From: Burkholderia cepacia
Lineage (GTDB): Bacteria; Pseudomonadota; Gammaproteobacteria; Burkholderiales; Burkholderiaceae
Direction of reading: 5' to 3'
DNA length: 64,000 nucleotides
NCBI RefSeq assembly: GCF_001718835.1
Contig: NZ_CP013444.1
Coordinates: 2,418,001-2,482,000, forward strand
The notes under the pieces are model-generated. The model was not told the DNA's origin. It worked only from the letters and a program-made list of their open reading frames with translations, and did not search any database. The translations under genes and the position numbers were made by a program. Below are positions 8,735-17,453 of the stretch, piece after piece. Every line of letters starts with the position of its first letter. The first letter of the stretch is position 1.

Positions 8735-9436
8735 TTACGGTTGCAGCGAATAACCCATCCCGCGATGGGTGCGGATCGGGTCGCGCTCGGGGTCGATCGC
8801 GCGCAGCTTGGCGCGCAGCGTCTTGATGTGCGTGTCGACCGTGCGGTCGGCCGAATCGAATGCTTCGTGCCACACGAGATCCATCAGCTGCTCGCGCGAA
8901 TAGATGCGCCCGGGATGCCGGACCAGCAGCGCCAGCAGCCCGAATTCGTAGCGCGTGAGATCCAGCGCGTGGCCGAGCCACGCGAGCCGCGCGCCGTCCG
9001 CATCCAGTTCGAAGCCCTGCGCCACGTCCGGCGTGCCCGGCCCCTGCACGCGCGGCTGCGCGGCCGGCCGGTTGAGCCGGCGCAGGATGACCCGCACCCG
9101 GGCCGCCAGCTCGCGCGGCGAAAACGGCTTGACCACGTAATCGTCGGCACCGATCTCGAGCCCGACGATCCGGTCGATTTCGTCGTGCCGCGCCGTGAGG
9201 AAGATCACCGGCACGTCGGAGAACGTGCGCAGCCGCCGGCATACTTCGAAGCCGCTGAGGTCCGGCAGGCCGACGTCGAGCACGACGAGGTCGAAGCGCG
9301 CATCGCGCAGGCGGTCGAGCGCCGCCTGCCCGAGGGTGCAGTGGACGGTCTGCATGCCGTCGGTGCCGAGGGCGTAGACAATCGTGTCCGCGATCGCCAC
9401 TTCATCTTCGACGATCAGGATATGGGGCTGATTCAT
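8735..9436 (-). CDS. creB: Two-component response regulator CreB (OmpR family)
   Basis: A 233-residue response regulator. The receiver domain (residues 1-120) has the acidic pair at DE11-12, phospho-acceptor Asp54 in VVLDVGLPD, and Lys103 in VVKPF. The OmpR-type winged helix follows from about 135 and includes LTRYEFGLLALL and SADRTVDTHIKTLRAKL, ending GMGYSLQP. CreB binds TTCAC-N6-TTCAC repeats, and five matching half-sites lie ahead of creD. It leads the creB-creC unit. ATG at 9434-9436. Confidence 0.93.
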   Translation of the reverse strand: MNQPHILIVEDEVAIADTIVYALGTDGMQTVHCTLGQAALDRLRDARFDLVVLDVGLPDLSGFEVCRRLRTFSDVPVIFLTARHDEIDRIVGLEIGADDYVVKPFSPRELAARVRVILRRLNRPAAQPRVQGPGTPDVAQGFELDADGARLAWLGHALDLTRYEFGLLALLVRHPGRIYSREQLMDLVWHEAFDSADRTVDTHIKTLRAKLRAIDPERDPIRTHRGMGYSLQP

Positions 9437-9549
9437 TGTTTTCGGGTCTGCTCGCACTATGCGGTCCGGTATTTTACGCACGGCGTCGGCAGGCCCATCG
9501 AAAAACGCCGGCGGCGGGTGTCCGTACCGGTGCGCGACGCGACGCCGTC

Positions 9550-10263
9550 CTACTCGACCCGGCCGGTCACCGGAATCGACGCGCCGGTGATCGCCTGCGC
9601 GTCGGCCGACAGCAGGAACCCGATCGTCGCCGCGATCTGTTCCGGCCGCACCCAGCGCGTGAAATCCGCGTCCGGCATGTCCGCGCGGTTCGGCGGCGTA
9701 TCGATGATGCTCGGCAGGATCGCGTTCACCGTCACGCCACGGTCGAGCAGTTCGGCCGCCAGCGCCTCGGTGAGCCGCGCGACGCCGGCCTTCGCGGCCG
9801 CATAGGCGCCCATTCCCGCGCCGGCCTTGAACGCCGCGCCCGCGCCGATATTGACGATACGCCCGGCCGGACTCGCCAGCAGGTGCGGCAGCGCGGCCTT
9901 CGAGGCGTTCAGCGCGGTCTTCACGTTCAGTTCGTACATGCGGTCCCACGTGGCGGCGTCGCCGTCGGCGATCGTCTGCCACACGAACGCGCCCGCGATG
10001 TTCAGCAGCGCGTCGACCCGGCCGAATTCGCGTTGCACGGTATCGAGCGCCCGCGCGGCGGCCTGCTCGTCGACCAGGTCGGCGCCGCCGATGCAGCGCG
10101 CGCCGGCGAGCCCCGCCGGCAGCGTTTCCGCCGCCGGCGCCGCGCCCCGCCCGATCAGCGCGACGCGCGCGCCGCGCGCGCCGAGCCACGCCGCCGTTGC
10201 GAGGCCGAGATGACCAAAGCCGCCCGTGATCGCCACCACCGATCCGTTGATGCCGGTTTCCAT
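9550..10263 (-). CDS. SDR family oxidoreductase with altered catalytic serine
   Basis: A 237-residue short-chain dehydrogenase-like protein. The start ATG at 10261-10263 is preceded by AGGAGG at an 8-base spacing; an upstream in-frame GTG directly abuts that site and is less likely. The cofactor motif is TGGFGHLG, and NIAGAF is an NAG-like motif. The YAAAK segment supplies Tyr and Lys, but 13 residues before Tyr, where the catalytic Ser normally stands, the sequence is IGAGAAF, with Ala or Gly instead. It may be a weak or specialised enzyme, or a binding protein. Confidence 0.85.
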   Translation of the reverse strand: METGINGSVVAITGGFGHLGLATAAWLGARGARVALIGRGAAPAAETLPAGLAGARCIGGADLVDEQAAARALDTVQREFGRVDALLNIAGAFVWQTIADGDAATWDRMYELNVKTALNASKAALPHLLASPAGRIVNIGAGAAFKAGAGMGAYAAAKAGVARLTEALAAELLDRGVTVNAILPSIIDTPPNRADMPDADFTRWVRPEQIAATIGFLLSADAQAITGASIPVTGRVE

Positions 10264-10479
10264 CGCTTCCACCTCCTGGCTGGTTGATTGCGGTGCACGA
10301 TACGCGCGCCGCCCTCGGTCATTCTGGCATGCGGGCGCGCCACCGGCCGGCGCGCGTGCCGATGTCCGTGCATAATGCGTCGATCAAATCGGCCTGCTTG
10401 CGCACCGAACCGCTTCATCCGTCAAGGCAACGGTGCGCGAAACGCCCGGTCGTTCATCGAATCTCATCCAGTCAATCAC

Positions 10480-11154
10480 ATGCAAGTCATCGTCGTTGGT
10501 TCAGGCAAGCTGGCAACCGAGCTGCTCGGCTCGCACAACCTGGACAACACGTATCAGGTCGTGTCGTGGTCGGACAGCGCGCGAGCGGACGTCGCATCGA
10601 TCGTCGTGCACGCGGGGTCCGGCCGGGAACTCCCCGCCGCGATCGCCTTCTGCCGCGCGACGGGTTCGCCGCTCGTCGAGCTTTCCACGGGCTCCGATCT
10701 CGAAACCGGGTCTCACGAATTCCCGATCGTGCTGTGTCCGAACACGAACATCCTGATGCTCAAGTTCATGAGCATGCTGGAAACCAGCGGCCACCTGTTT
10801 CGCCACTGCGATATCAGCCTCGTCGAATCGCACCAGGCAACGAAGACGTCCGTGCCCGGCACCGCGGTCGGCATCGGCCGATCGCTCGGCCTGCCGCCGC
10901 AGGACATCCGCTCGGTGCGCGACCCCGACGCGCAGCGCCGCGAACTGCACATTCCCGACGACGAACTCGGCCGCCACGCGATTCACCGGATACGCATCGA
11001 CGACGGCGCATGCAGCCTGCAGTTCGAATCGCGCGTCTACGGTGCGTCGCCCTATGCGGATGGCGTATCGCGCATCGTCGAGGCGGTGGGCCGCCACGCG
11101 CTCGAAAATCGCCGCTATCCGGTGATGGAGTTCGTGCGCAACGGCTGGCTGTAG
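10480..11154 (+). CDS. DapB-like dihydrodipicolinate reductase family protein
   Basis: A 224-residue protein with an N-terminal Rossmann motif, VVGSGKLATELL. A segment ESHQATKTSVPGTA resembles the E-x-HH-x-x-K-x-D-x-PSGTA active-site loop of dihydrodipicolinate reductases. The usual HH pair is reduced to a single His, and PSG is PG, so true DapB activity is uncertain and a paralogous role is more likely. The ATG at 10480 was chosen because the fold begins immediately; upstream in-frame starts would add a disordered extension. It is a single gene between an SDR and the SDR/moaF pair. Confidence 0.75.
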   Translation: MQVIVVGSGKLATELLGSHNLDNTYQVVSWSDSARADVASIVVHAGSGRELPAAIAFCRATGSPLVELSTGSDLETGSHEFPIVLCPNTNILMLKFMSMLETSGHLFRHCDISLVESHQATKTSVPGTAVGIGRSLGLPPQDIRSVRDPDAQRRELHIPDDELGRHAIHRIRIDDGACSLQFESRVYGASPYADGVSRIVEAVGRHALENRRYPVMEFVRNGWL

Positions 11155-11171
11155 CCGCGCCCAGGGCCTGT

Positions 11172-11975
11172 TCACGCGAGCACCGCCCCGCTCTCGGGCA
11201 ACGTCGCACCGCCGTCGACGACGATCGTCTGCCCCGTGATGTACGCGGCATCGGCCGACGCGAGAAACAGCATCGCGTTCGCGATATCTTCCGGCTCGCC
11301 CATCCGCGCAAGCGGAATGTCGCGTGCGATCTGCGCGGCGACCGACGCATCGCCGAGATTGCCTGCCGCCGGCGTGCGGATCATGCCCGGCTCGACGCCA
11401 TTCACCGTCACGTTGCTGCGCGCCAGTTCCAGCGCCGCCGCGCGAATGAAGCCGTTCACGCCGGCCTTCGACGCCGCGTAATGCGCGAGCCCCGGATACA
11501 CGACACGCGGCCCCGTCACCGACGACGTGACGAGCAGCCGCCCCGCCCCCGCGCGCCCGAAGGCCGGCAACGCCGCCTGCGCTAGCCAGAACAGCGCCGC
11601 AAGGTTGACCGACAGCGTCCGTTCGAGCAGCGCTTCGTCGATCCCTGCGAACGGCGTCAGCGGAAAATACGCGGCATTGTGGACGACGACATCGAGCCGG
11701 CCACCGTCGCGCTCGACTGCCGCGACCAGCGCGACCAGTTCGTCGCGGCTGGCCGCATCGACGTGATACGCACGCGCCGTTCCGCCCGCCTGGGCGATTG
11801 CCGCCGCCTGCGCGGCGGCAGCCTCCTGCTGCAGGTCGGCGAGCGCGACGAACGCGCCGGACTCCGCGAAACGGCGCGCGATCGCCGCGCCGATCCCCTG
11901 CGCGGCGCCCGTGACCAGCACGACCCGTCCGGCGAAATCCGCGTTCAGCCGGCCGCTGCCGAGCGCGGCGCTCAT
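11172..11975 (-). CDS. SDR family NAD(P)-dependent oxidoreductase
   Basis: A 267-residue classical SDR with TGAAQGIG near the N-terminus, VHNAAYFP as the NAG-equivalent, SSVTG carrying the catalytic Ser, and HYAASKAG with the Tyr and Lys. It ends with the usual TGQTIVVDGG segment. The ATG at 11973-11975 overlaps the stop of the moaF gene in an ATGA arrangement, which indicates translational coupling. The partnership with moaF suggests amine or aromatic catabolism, but the substrate is not evident. Confidence 0.9.
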   Translation of the reverse strand: MSAALGSGRLNADFAGRVVLVTGAAQGIGAAIARRFAESGAFVALADLQQEAAAAQAAAIAQAGGTARAYHVDAASRDELVALVAAVERDGGRLDVVVHNAAYFPLTPFAGIDEALLERTLSVNLAALFWLAQAALPAFGRAGAGRLLVTSSVTGPRVVYPGLAHYAASKAGVNGFIRAAALELARSNVTVNGVEPGMIRTPAAGNLGDASVAAQIARDIPLARMGEPEDIANAMLFLASADAAYITGQTIVVDGGATLPESGAVLA

Positions 11976-12805
11976 TGCCCGGCCTCGCCGCCGCACGGAT
12001 GCACGGTGTCGTTCAGCACCTGCGCGTGCGCGCCGATCGGGAAGTTCGACAGCGTGCCGAAATCGCCGCCCTGGTAACCGAAGATCTTGCCGTCGGTCTT
12101 GCGCTGCGCGAGGTCGATCAGCACGACGCCGAGCGTCGGCACCACCTTTTCGCGCCACACGAACAGATACAGCGCGTCCGCGAGCTTGAAATAGTGGCAG
12201 CGATCGACATCGGCCAGCCCGCCTTCGACACCCTGCAGGCACTGCCACGCGTAGAAGTTCTCGTTCAGGTAGATGTGCTCGTAGCATTCGGTCGGGCTGT
12301 AGCGGTACATCGTCCGCTTGCCGATCAGCTCACGCGTGGGCGCGTGCAGCGGCCCCGGCTGCGTATGGCCGCCGAGCGTGCCGTGCCGGAATGCGACGGC
12401 GACCCCGGTCAGCGGCAACCCGTGCACGACGCGCGTGAATGCGTCGATGCGCGTGTCGGCTTCGGTCGGCAGCGTGCCGACGACCGACGTCCATACGCCG
12501 CGGTCCGTGTCGATCACGAGGCTCACCGACGTCGCGCGGGCGGCCGAATCGATGTAGTCGACGAAGTACAGCCCGTTGCGCAACCGCGTGACGCGGCACG
12601 GCTCATGGCCCTCCTCGCCGGTTGCCGCGTCACGCCACTGCAGCGTGCGCGCCCCGAACGTATAGACGCGCGATGCGCCGGATGCATCGTCGAGTTCAAG
12701 GGTCTCGCCCGCGAGCGCGCCGGCGGGCGCAAGAACGTTCGCTTCCGGCGCGAAGCCGTCCGCGAGCGCGCCAACCTGAATGAATACCGGATCCTGTCGT
12801 TCCAC
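11972..12805 (-). CDS. moaF: MoaF-family protein
   Basis: About 277 residues matching the two-part MoaF architecture: an N-terminal beta-rich domain with VYTFGARTLQWRDA and a C-terminal domain containing YSPTECYEHIYLNENFYAWQ. MoaF was described beside monoamine-oxidation genes in Klebsiella and linked to molybdenum-cofactor phenotypes; the precise activity is unclear. The start is set at GTG 12803-12805 because recognisable family sequence begins there, and the open frame continues upstream without obvious homology. It is coupled to the downstream SDR gene by a 4-bp overlap and is divergent from an AraC regulator. Confidence 0.75.
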   Translation of the reverse strand: MERQDPVFIQVGALADGFAPEANVLAPAGALAGETLELDDASGASRVYTFGARTLQWRDAATGEEGHEPCRVTRLRNGLYFVDYIDSAARATSVSLVIDTDRGVWTSVVGTLPTEADTRIDAFTRVVHGLPLTGVAVAFRHGTLGGHTQPGPLHAPTRELIGKRTMYRYSPTECYEHIYLNENFYAWQCLQGVEGGLADVDRCHYFKLADALYLFVWREKVVPTLGVVLIDLAQRKTDGKIFGYQGGDFGTLSNFPIGAHAQVLNDTVHPCGGEAGQ

Positions 12806-12975
12806 CTGCCGTCTCCCGCGCAGCTTCAGGCCCGGCGGGCCGTGTACGCTGCTCGTCCGACATGGTGCTTGCAATGCGCGGCGTGCGGTATCGGCCAAAA
12901 GGATGAAGGGCGCGCGGCGCCGGAACGCGCTAAAGTGCGTCTGATCCGCGCCGGGCCGGCGCGCGAGGAGCGCAC

Positions 12976-13776
12976 ATGCACCGCGTCACCCACTACCGAC
13001 GGACCGGCGAAGGCATCGAGGCAATCAGCCTCGAATCCGACCGGGCGTTTCCGCGCCACGCGCACGACGAATTCGGGGTCGGCGTGATCGTCAGCGGCGC
13101 GCACCGGTCGTGGAGCGGGCGCGGGCAGGTCGACGCCCTGGCCGGCGACGCGATCATGGTCAATCCGGGCGAAATGCACGACGGCTCGCCGCTCGGCGGC
13201 GATGCACGCCGAAGCTGGCGGATGCTGTACCTCGCGCCCGCGCTGGTCGCGGGCGTCGCGGCGGAAGAAGGCCTCGGCGGCATCGAACTGGCGCATCCGG
13301 CAGTGCGCGACGCGCGGCTGGCCGCCGCCGTGAGCCGGCTCTACGCGCGCATCGTCGGCGACGAAGACGGCACGTCGCTCGCCCGCGACGAGGCACTCGT
13401 GATGCTCGTCGCCGGGCTGCTCGCCCGGCACGCGAACCGCACGCTGCCCGCGCCCGGCGCCACGCCCGCGATCCGCGCCGCACGGGAGCGGCTCGACGCG
13501 GCACCGGCCGCCCCCGTTTCGCTCGCCGAGCTGGCCGGCCTGAGCGGCGTCAGCCGCTTCCAGTTGCTGCGCGGGTTTGCCCGCGAACTCGGCATCACGC
13601 CGCACGCCTATCTGATCCAGTCGCGTGCGCGGCTGGCGCGTGCGCTGCTCGCCGGCGGCCTGCCGATCGCCGATGCCGCGGCCGAAGCCGGCTTTGCCGA
13701 TCAGAGCCACCTGACGCGTGCGTTCGCGCGCCAGTTCGGGATCACGCCCGGACAGTTCGCACAGGCGATGCGATAG
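12976..13776 (+). CDS. AraC-family transcriptional regulator
   Basis: A 266-residue regulator with an N-terminal cupin-like sensing domain (FPRHAHDEFGVGVI, then NPGEMHDG) and a C-terminal double helix-turn-helix. The latter includes LAELAGLSGVSRFQLLRGFA and IADAAAEAGFADQSHLTRAF. The GAGGAG site precedes ATG 12976. It is divergent from the moaF-SDR pair, which it may control, and lies 86 bp ahead of a DMT exporter gene on the same strand. Regulators of this arrangement often govern an adjacent exporter. Confidence 0.9.
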   Translation: MHRVTHYRRTGEGIEAISLESDRAFPRHAHDEFGVGVIVSGAHRSWSGRGQVDALAGDAIMVNPGEMHDGSPLGGDARRSWRMLYLAPALVAGVAAEEGLGGIELAHPAVRDARLAAAVSRLYARIVGDEDGTSLARDEALVMLVAGLLARHANRTLPAPGATPAIRAARERLDAAPAAPVSLAELAGLSGVSRFQLLRGFARELGITPHAYLIQSRARLARALLAGGLPIADAAAEAGFADQSHLTRAFARQFGITPGQFAQAMR

Positions 13777-13862
13777 GCGATGCAGCGCGTGGCGAGCCGC
13801 GCGCCGGCACGCTGCAATTTCGTTCAAGACGCGCGATGCCGCCGTACGCGACGATGCGGCGC

Positions 13863-14804
13863 ATGAAGACACGACTGATCGGCTATCTCTATCTCGCCGC
13901 CGCGATGGCGGGCGTCGGCAGCACCGTCATCGCGAGCCGCCTCGCGGCCGGCGGCCTGCCGCCGTTCGCGGCCACGGCGCTGCGCTTCCTGATCGCGACA
14001 CCGCTGCTGTTCGCGCTGATGCGCGCGCAGCGAATGCGCTGGCCGCGCCTGTCGCGGCGCGACGCGGGGCTGCTCGTCATCCAGGCGGCGTCGGGCGGCG
14101 TCGGTTATACGGTGCTGCTGATCAGTGGCACGAAGCTGTCGTCGCCGCTCGACGCAGGCGTGATGCTCGGCACGCTGCCGGCCATGTCGACGCTGATCGC
14201 GGCCGTCGTGCTGCGCGAGCGGCAGACGCCGCGCGACTGGGCGGCCGCCGCGCTCGCCACGGCCGGCGTGCTGTTCGTCACGTTCGCCCCCGGCCACGCG
14301 CTGCCGTCGCTCCAGACGCTCGCCGGCGATGCACTGGTGCTGGCCGCCGTCGCATGCGAAGCCGTGTTTATCCTGCTCAACCGGCGGCTCGCGGTTCCGC
14401 TCGCGCCGCTGACGCTGTCCACCGCGATGTCGGGCCTCGGCTTCGTGCTCGCGCTCGTGCCGGCTGCATTCGAATGGCACGCGGCCACGGCCGGCTGGAC
14501 CTCGGGCGCGATCGCGGCAGTCGTCTCAGTCGTCTCGGTCGTCTATTACGCGCTGGTGCCGACCGTGCTCGGCTACCTGTGCTGGTACGCGGGTTCGGCG
14601 CGCACCAGCGGAACCGAGGCCGCGCTGTTCACGGCGGTCGCGCCGGTCTCGGCCGTGCTGTTCGCCGTGACGCTGTTCGGGGAGACGCTGAACGCCGCGC
14701 GGCTTGCCGGCATCGCGCTCGTCGTCGCGGGCATGCTCGTCGGCGCGACGCGGCGGCGGGCGGCGACGTCGCGCGCGCGGCGCTCGATCCGGTCGTCCGC
14801 ATGA
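13863..14804 (+). CDS. DMT superfamily transporter (EamA domains)
   Basis: A 313-residue hydrophobic protein with about ten transmembrane helices arranged as two EamA repeats (approximately residues 5-135 and 150-300). The second repeat has YLCWYAGSARTSGTEAALF and PVSAVLFA, usual for drug/metabolite exporters. The ATG at 13863 directly starts the first helix. It follows the AraC gene in the same direction and may be regulated by it. The substrate is unknown. Confidence 0.88.
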   Translation: MKTRLIGYLYLAAAMAGVGSTVIASRLAAGGLPPFAATALRFLIATPLLFALMRAQRMRWPRLSRRDAGLLVIQAASGGVGYTVLLISGTKLSSPLDAGVMLGTLPAMSTLIAAVVLRERQTPRDWAAAALATAGVLFVTFAPGHALPSLQTLAGDALVLAAVACEAVFILLNRRLAVPLAPLTLSTAMSGLGFVLALVPAAFEWHAATAGWTSGAIAAVVSVVSVVYYALVPTVLGYLCWYAGSARTSGTEAALFTAVAPVSAVLFAVTLFGETLNAARLAGIALVVAGMLVGATRRRAATSRARRSIRSSA

Positions 14805-14854
14805 CCTGCGGCGCGCACCCAATCGCATGAAAGTCCGGCATCCCCGTTCGCCCG

Positions 14855-14877
14855 CATGCCGCTCGCCAAGCGGCATG
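14855..14877 (+). terminator. Hairpin after the DMT transporter gene
   Basis: CATGCCGCT at 14855-14863 pairs perfectly with AGCGGCATG at 14869-14877 around a 5-base loop, about 50 bp after the transporter stop. No T-run follows, so it may be only a weak terminator or an RNA-stabilising hairpin. Confidence 0.4.
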
Positions 14878-14993
14878 ACACGCTCACGCATGCCCTGCAG
14901 GAATGTGTCCGCCCGGCGCAAAAACCGTTGCGCGCCATCGCGCAAGATGCAATATTCGCGTCTCCGCGCACCTCGAAAAACAAAACGAAAACC

Positions 14994-15566
14994 ATGAACA
15001 GGAAAGAAGCCAGGACGAAAATCGCGGCCATGCTGTCGGCGGGCTCGACGAAGAGCGATGTGTTTGCCTCCCTCTCCGGACAAGGCGTCAAGGATCGCGT
15101 GCTGGCGAACCTGATCGCATCCCGCCCGGACCCGGAACGCTGCCGACGCAACAAGCTGCATGTCTGCATCCTGGTCGGGCTCGGCATCCTGCATCTGCTG
15201 TTCAGCCTGTGGGTTGCCGTCACGCTCGCGACCGACGCCGCCACGATCGGCCCGGTGACCTCGAGCGACTGGGCGGTGATCGGGCTGTTCCTCGCGATCA
15301 CGGTGCCGATCTCCCTGCTGTTCATCTGGGGCTTCGCGACGCATCGCGTCGGCGCATATCACGCGTTCATCCTGCTGCTGATCGTGCAGATGCCCAAGCA
15401 GATCGGGCGCCTGGCTGCCACCCCCGGCCCTTCGCTGGCCGGCCTGGCGATCTCGATCGCGCTCGTGGCTTACGTCTATTTCGTCCGCAACCGCCTGTTT
15501 CCCGATTACGTGGGGTTCCGGCCGCGCAAGGTGGACAACCGCTACGCGTTCGTCGAACACGCCTGA
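14994..15566 (+). CDS. Conserved membrane protein of unknown function
   Basis: A 190-residue protein. Its first ~55 residues are soluble and positively charged (MNRKEARTKIAAMLSAGSTK). This is followed by about four transmembrane helices: LHVCILVGLGILHLLFSLWV, WAVIGLFLAITVPISLLFIW, a short YHAFILLLIVQMP segment, and LAISIALVAYVYFV. It ends in a short basic cytosolic tail. The ATG at 14994 was chosen; the upstream open part lacks a good ribosome-binding site. No family was recognised. It precedes the aspartate carbamoyltransferase promoter. Confidence 0.7.
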   Translation: MNRKEARTKIAAMLSAGSTKSDVFASLSGQGVKDRVLANLIASRPDPERCRRNKLHVCILVGLGILHLLFSLWVAVTLATDAATIGPVTSSDWAVIGLFLAITVPISLLFIWGFATHRVGAYHAFILLLIVQMPKQIGRLAATPGPSLAGLAISIALVAYVYFVRNRLFPDYVGFRPRKVDNRYAFVEHA

Positions 15567-15618
15567 GGCAGTCGTCTCCGCCCGCCCCGAGCTTCGCGCA
15601 CCCTCGCGCAAGTTTTCC

Positions 15619-15646
15619 TTGACTTCAACGCGCCAGGAACTAATAT
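15619..15646 (+). promoter_or_regulatory. Sigma70-type promoter of the carbamoyltransferase gene
   Basis: TTGACT at 15619-15624 and TAATAT at 15641-15646 are separated by 16 bp, close to the sigma70 consensus and 35 bp ahead of the start codon. The -10 element overlaps the left arm of a perfect palindrome, so a protein bound there would block initiation. Confidence 0.65.
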
Positions 15647-15662
15647 ACGCACCGCGTATATT
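15642..15662. promoter_or_regulatory. Palindromic operator overlapping the -10 element
   Basis: AATATACGC and GCGTATATT are perfect 9-base inverted arms around ACC. The position over the -10 and start region is that of a repressor operator. A near-copy lies inside the downstream gene at 15891-15908. Confidence 0.65.
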
Positions 15663-15680
15663 TTCCGCCAGGAGCCGCCG

Positions 15681-16976
15681 ATGACCGTTCCCCAGCAAGC
15701 CTTCCTCCGCGACGCGATGCGCCGCCTCAACATGACCCGCGAAGCATTCGCCAATCGCATCGGCGTCAGCCGGCGCGCGCTGGACACCTGGCTGCTGCCC
15801 GACGATTCGCAGGAATCGCGCGGGATGCCCGAGATCGTCGAACGCTTCGTGTCGGAAATCGTCGAGCGCTCGGCACCGGAAGGCGGCGGCTATACGCAAA
15901 GCGTAGATAATCAAGGACTCGCCAAGCAGTTCTTTTTCGAAGGCAAGCCGCAACTGCTGTCGGTCGACCAGTTCTCGCGGGAATCGGTCGAGGCGCTGTT
16001 TCGCGTGGCCGACGTGATGCAGCCGATCGCACGCCGCCACAAGATTTCGCGCGTACTGGAAGGCGCCGTGCTCGGCAACCTGTTCTTCGAAGCCAGCACG
16101 CGTACGCGTGTGTCGTTCGGCGCCGCCTTCTGCCGGCTCGGCGGCTCGGTATGCGACACGACGGGCTTCACGTTCTCGTCGATGGCCAAGGGTGAATCGA
16201 TCTACGACACGAGCCGCGTGATGGCCGGCTACGTCGACGCACTCGTGATCCGCCACCCGGAAAAAGGCTCGGTGGCCGAGTTCGCGCGCGCGACCAACCT
16301 GCCCGTGATCAACGGCGGCGACGGCCCCGGCGAGCACCCGAGCCAGGCGCTGCTCGATCTCTATACGATCCAGCGCGAGTTCTCGCGGCTCGGCAAGATC
16401 GTCGACGGCGCGCACATCGCACTGGTCGGCGACCTCAAGTACGGCCGCACCGTGCACTCGCTCGTCAAGCTGCTCGCGCTGTACCGCGGGCTCAAGTTCA
16501 CGCTCGTGTCGCCGCCGACGCTCGAGATGCCGGCCTACATCGTCGACCAGATCGCGACGAACGGCCACGTGATCGAGCAGACCACCGACCTCGCGGCCGG
16601 GCTGCGCGGCGCGGACGTCGTCTATGCGACGCGGATCCAGAAGGAGCGCTTCACCGACGAGTCGTTCGAAGGCTACACGCCCGATTTCCAGATCAACCAG
16701 GCGCTCGTCGATACGGTGTGCAAGCCCGACACGCTGATCATGCACCCGCTGCCGCGCGACAGCCGGCCCGGCGCGAACGACCTGTCGGTCGACCTGAACC
16801 GCGACCCGCGCCTTGCGATCTTCCGCCAGACCGACAACGGCATTCCGGTGCGGATGGCGATCTTCGCGGTACTGCTCGGCGTCGAGAACCTCGTCCAGCA
16901 TTCGATGCGCGACGCGACGTGGCGCCCGCCGGCCTACCTCGGGCCGGAGGATGCGGTGTTTCACGGAATCGATTGA
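15681..16976 (+). CDS. pyrB: Aspartate carbamoyltransferase with N-terminal HTH extension
   Basis: A 431-residue protein. Residues ~78-431 form aspartate carbamoyltransferase, which makes carbamoyl-aspartate in pyrimidine synthesis. The carbamoyl-phosphate loop is STRTR at 129-133; GDGPGEHPSQALLDLYTI, the 80s-type loop with SMAKGES, and HPLPR are present. Catalytic chains are usually near 310 residues, so ~75 extra residues precede the enzyme. They read like a small helix-turn-helix domain: LNMTREAFANRIGVSRRALD then TWLLPDD. AGGAGCC precedes ATG 15681. The operator over the promoter and its near-copy at the domain junction suggest autoregulation. No regulatory pyrI partner is adjacent, and this may be a second ATCase in the genome. 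Confidence 0.9.
   Translation: MTVPQQAFLRDAMRRLNMTREAFANRIGVSRRALDTWLLPDDSQESRGMPEIVERFVSEIVERSAPEGGGYTQSVDNQGLAKQFFFEGKPQLLSVDQFSRESVEALFRVADVMQPIARRHKISRVLEGAVLGNLFFEASTRTRVSFGAAFCRLGGSVCDTTGFTFSSMAKGESIYDTSRVMAGYVDALVIRHPEKGSVAEFARATNLPVINGGDGPGEHPSQALLDLYTIQREFSRLGKIVDGAHIALVGDLKYGRTVHSLVKLLALYRGLKFTLVSPPTLEMPAYIVDQIATNGHVIEQTTDLAAGLRGADVVYATRIQKERFTDESFEGYTPDFQINQALVDTVCKPDTLIMHPLPRDSRPGANDLSVDLNRDPRLAIFRQTDNGIPVRMAIFAVLLGVENLVQHSMRDATWRPPAYLGPEDAVFHGID
15891..15908. promoter_or_regulatory. Second, intragenic copy of the operator-like dyad
   Basis: TATACGC, AAA, then GCGTAGA: the same TATACGC/GCGTATA arms as at 15642-15662 with one mismatch. It falls on codons ~71-77, exactly the linker between the HTH extension and the enzyme domain, 249 bp downstream of the first site. 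Such spacing would suit DNA looping. Confidence 0.45.
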
Positions 16977-17125
16977 GTGGAGCGAGCGGCACGGACGGGC
17001 ACGGCGGCGCACGCGATTGACCCAATCGCCGGCAGCCATTCGAATCATCAGGCAAAATGCCCGGCGCAACTTACGTATCGCTTGCTGCTTGCCGCGCGCC
17101 GCTCCACCTTTCCAATTCCATCCAC

Positions 17126-17443
17126 ATGAAACTCAAAACCGCGATGACGCTCGCGCTGCTGGTGGCCCCGTGCCTGGCCAGCGCGGGCAAGCTCGACTCG
17201 AGCTGCACGTACAAGGGCATTCGCCTGCAAGGCAAGGTCAAGGTCGTGAGCTCGTCCGCCGACCTGAAGATACAGGCCGTCCGTAGCTATCCCGATCTCA
17301 AGGTCCAGCGCGTCGACTCATACCCGACCAGTTGCGGCAAATGGCAGGTCGTCGACACGCACCCCGATTTCAAGATCCAGTTCGTCGATCACTATCCGGA
17401 TCTGAAAGTGGAGTTCGTCGACCACTTTCCGGGCGCGCGGTAG
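17126..17443 (+). CDS. Secreted short-repeat protein (septoil-knot-like)
   Basis: A 105-residue protein with a signal peptide (MKLKTAMTLALLVAPCLASA, cleavage near residue 20). After a short Cys-containing lead come about five or six units of roughly 11 residues of the form D-(L/F)-K-(I/V)-(Q/E)-x-V-(D/R)-x-(Y/H/F)-P, for example DLKIQAVRSYP and DFKIQFVDHYP, interrupted by SCGKWQVVDTHP. Two cysteines (near residues 27 and 72) could pair. The repeat pattern resembles proteins described as having a 7(1) 'septoil' knot fold, but that is a pattern-level resemblance. It is probably periplasmic; the function is unknown. Confidence 0.75.
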   Translation: MKLKTAMTLALLVAPCLASAGKLDSSCTYKGIRLQGKVKVVSSSADLKIQAVRSYPDLKVQRVDSYPTSCGKWQVVDTHPDFKIQFVDHYPDLKVEFVDHFPGAR

Positions 17444-17453
17444 CGCCCCACAA

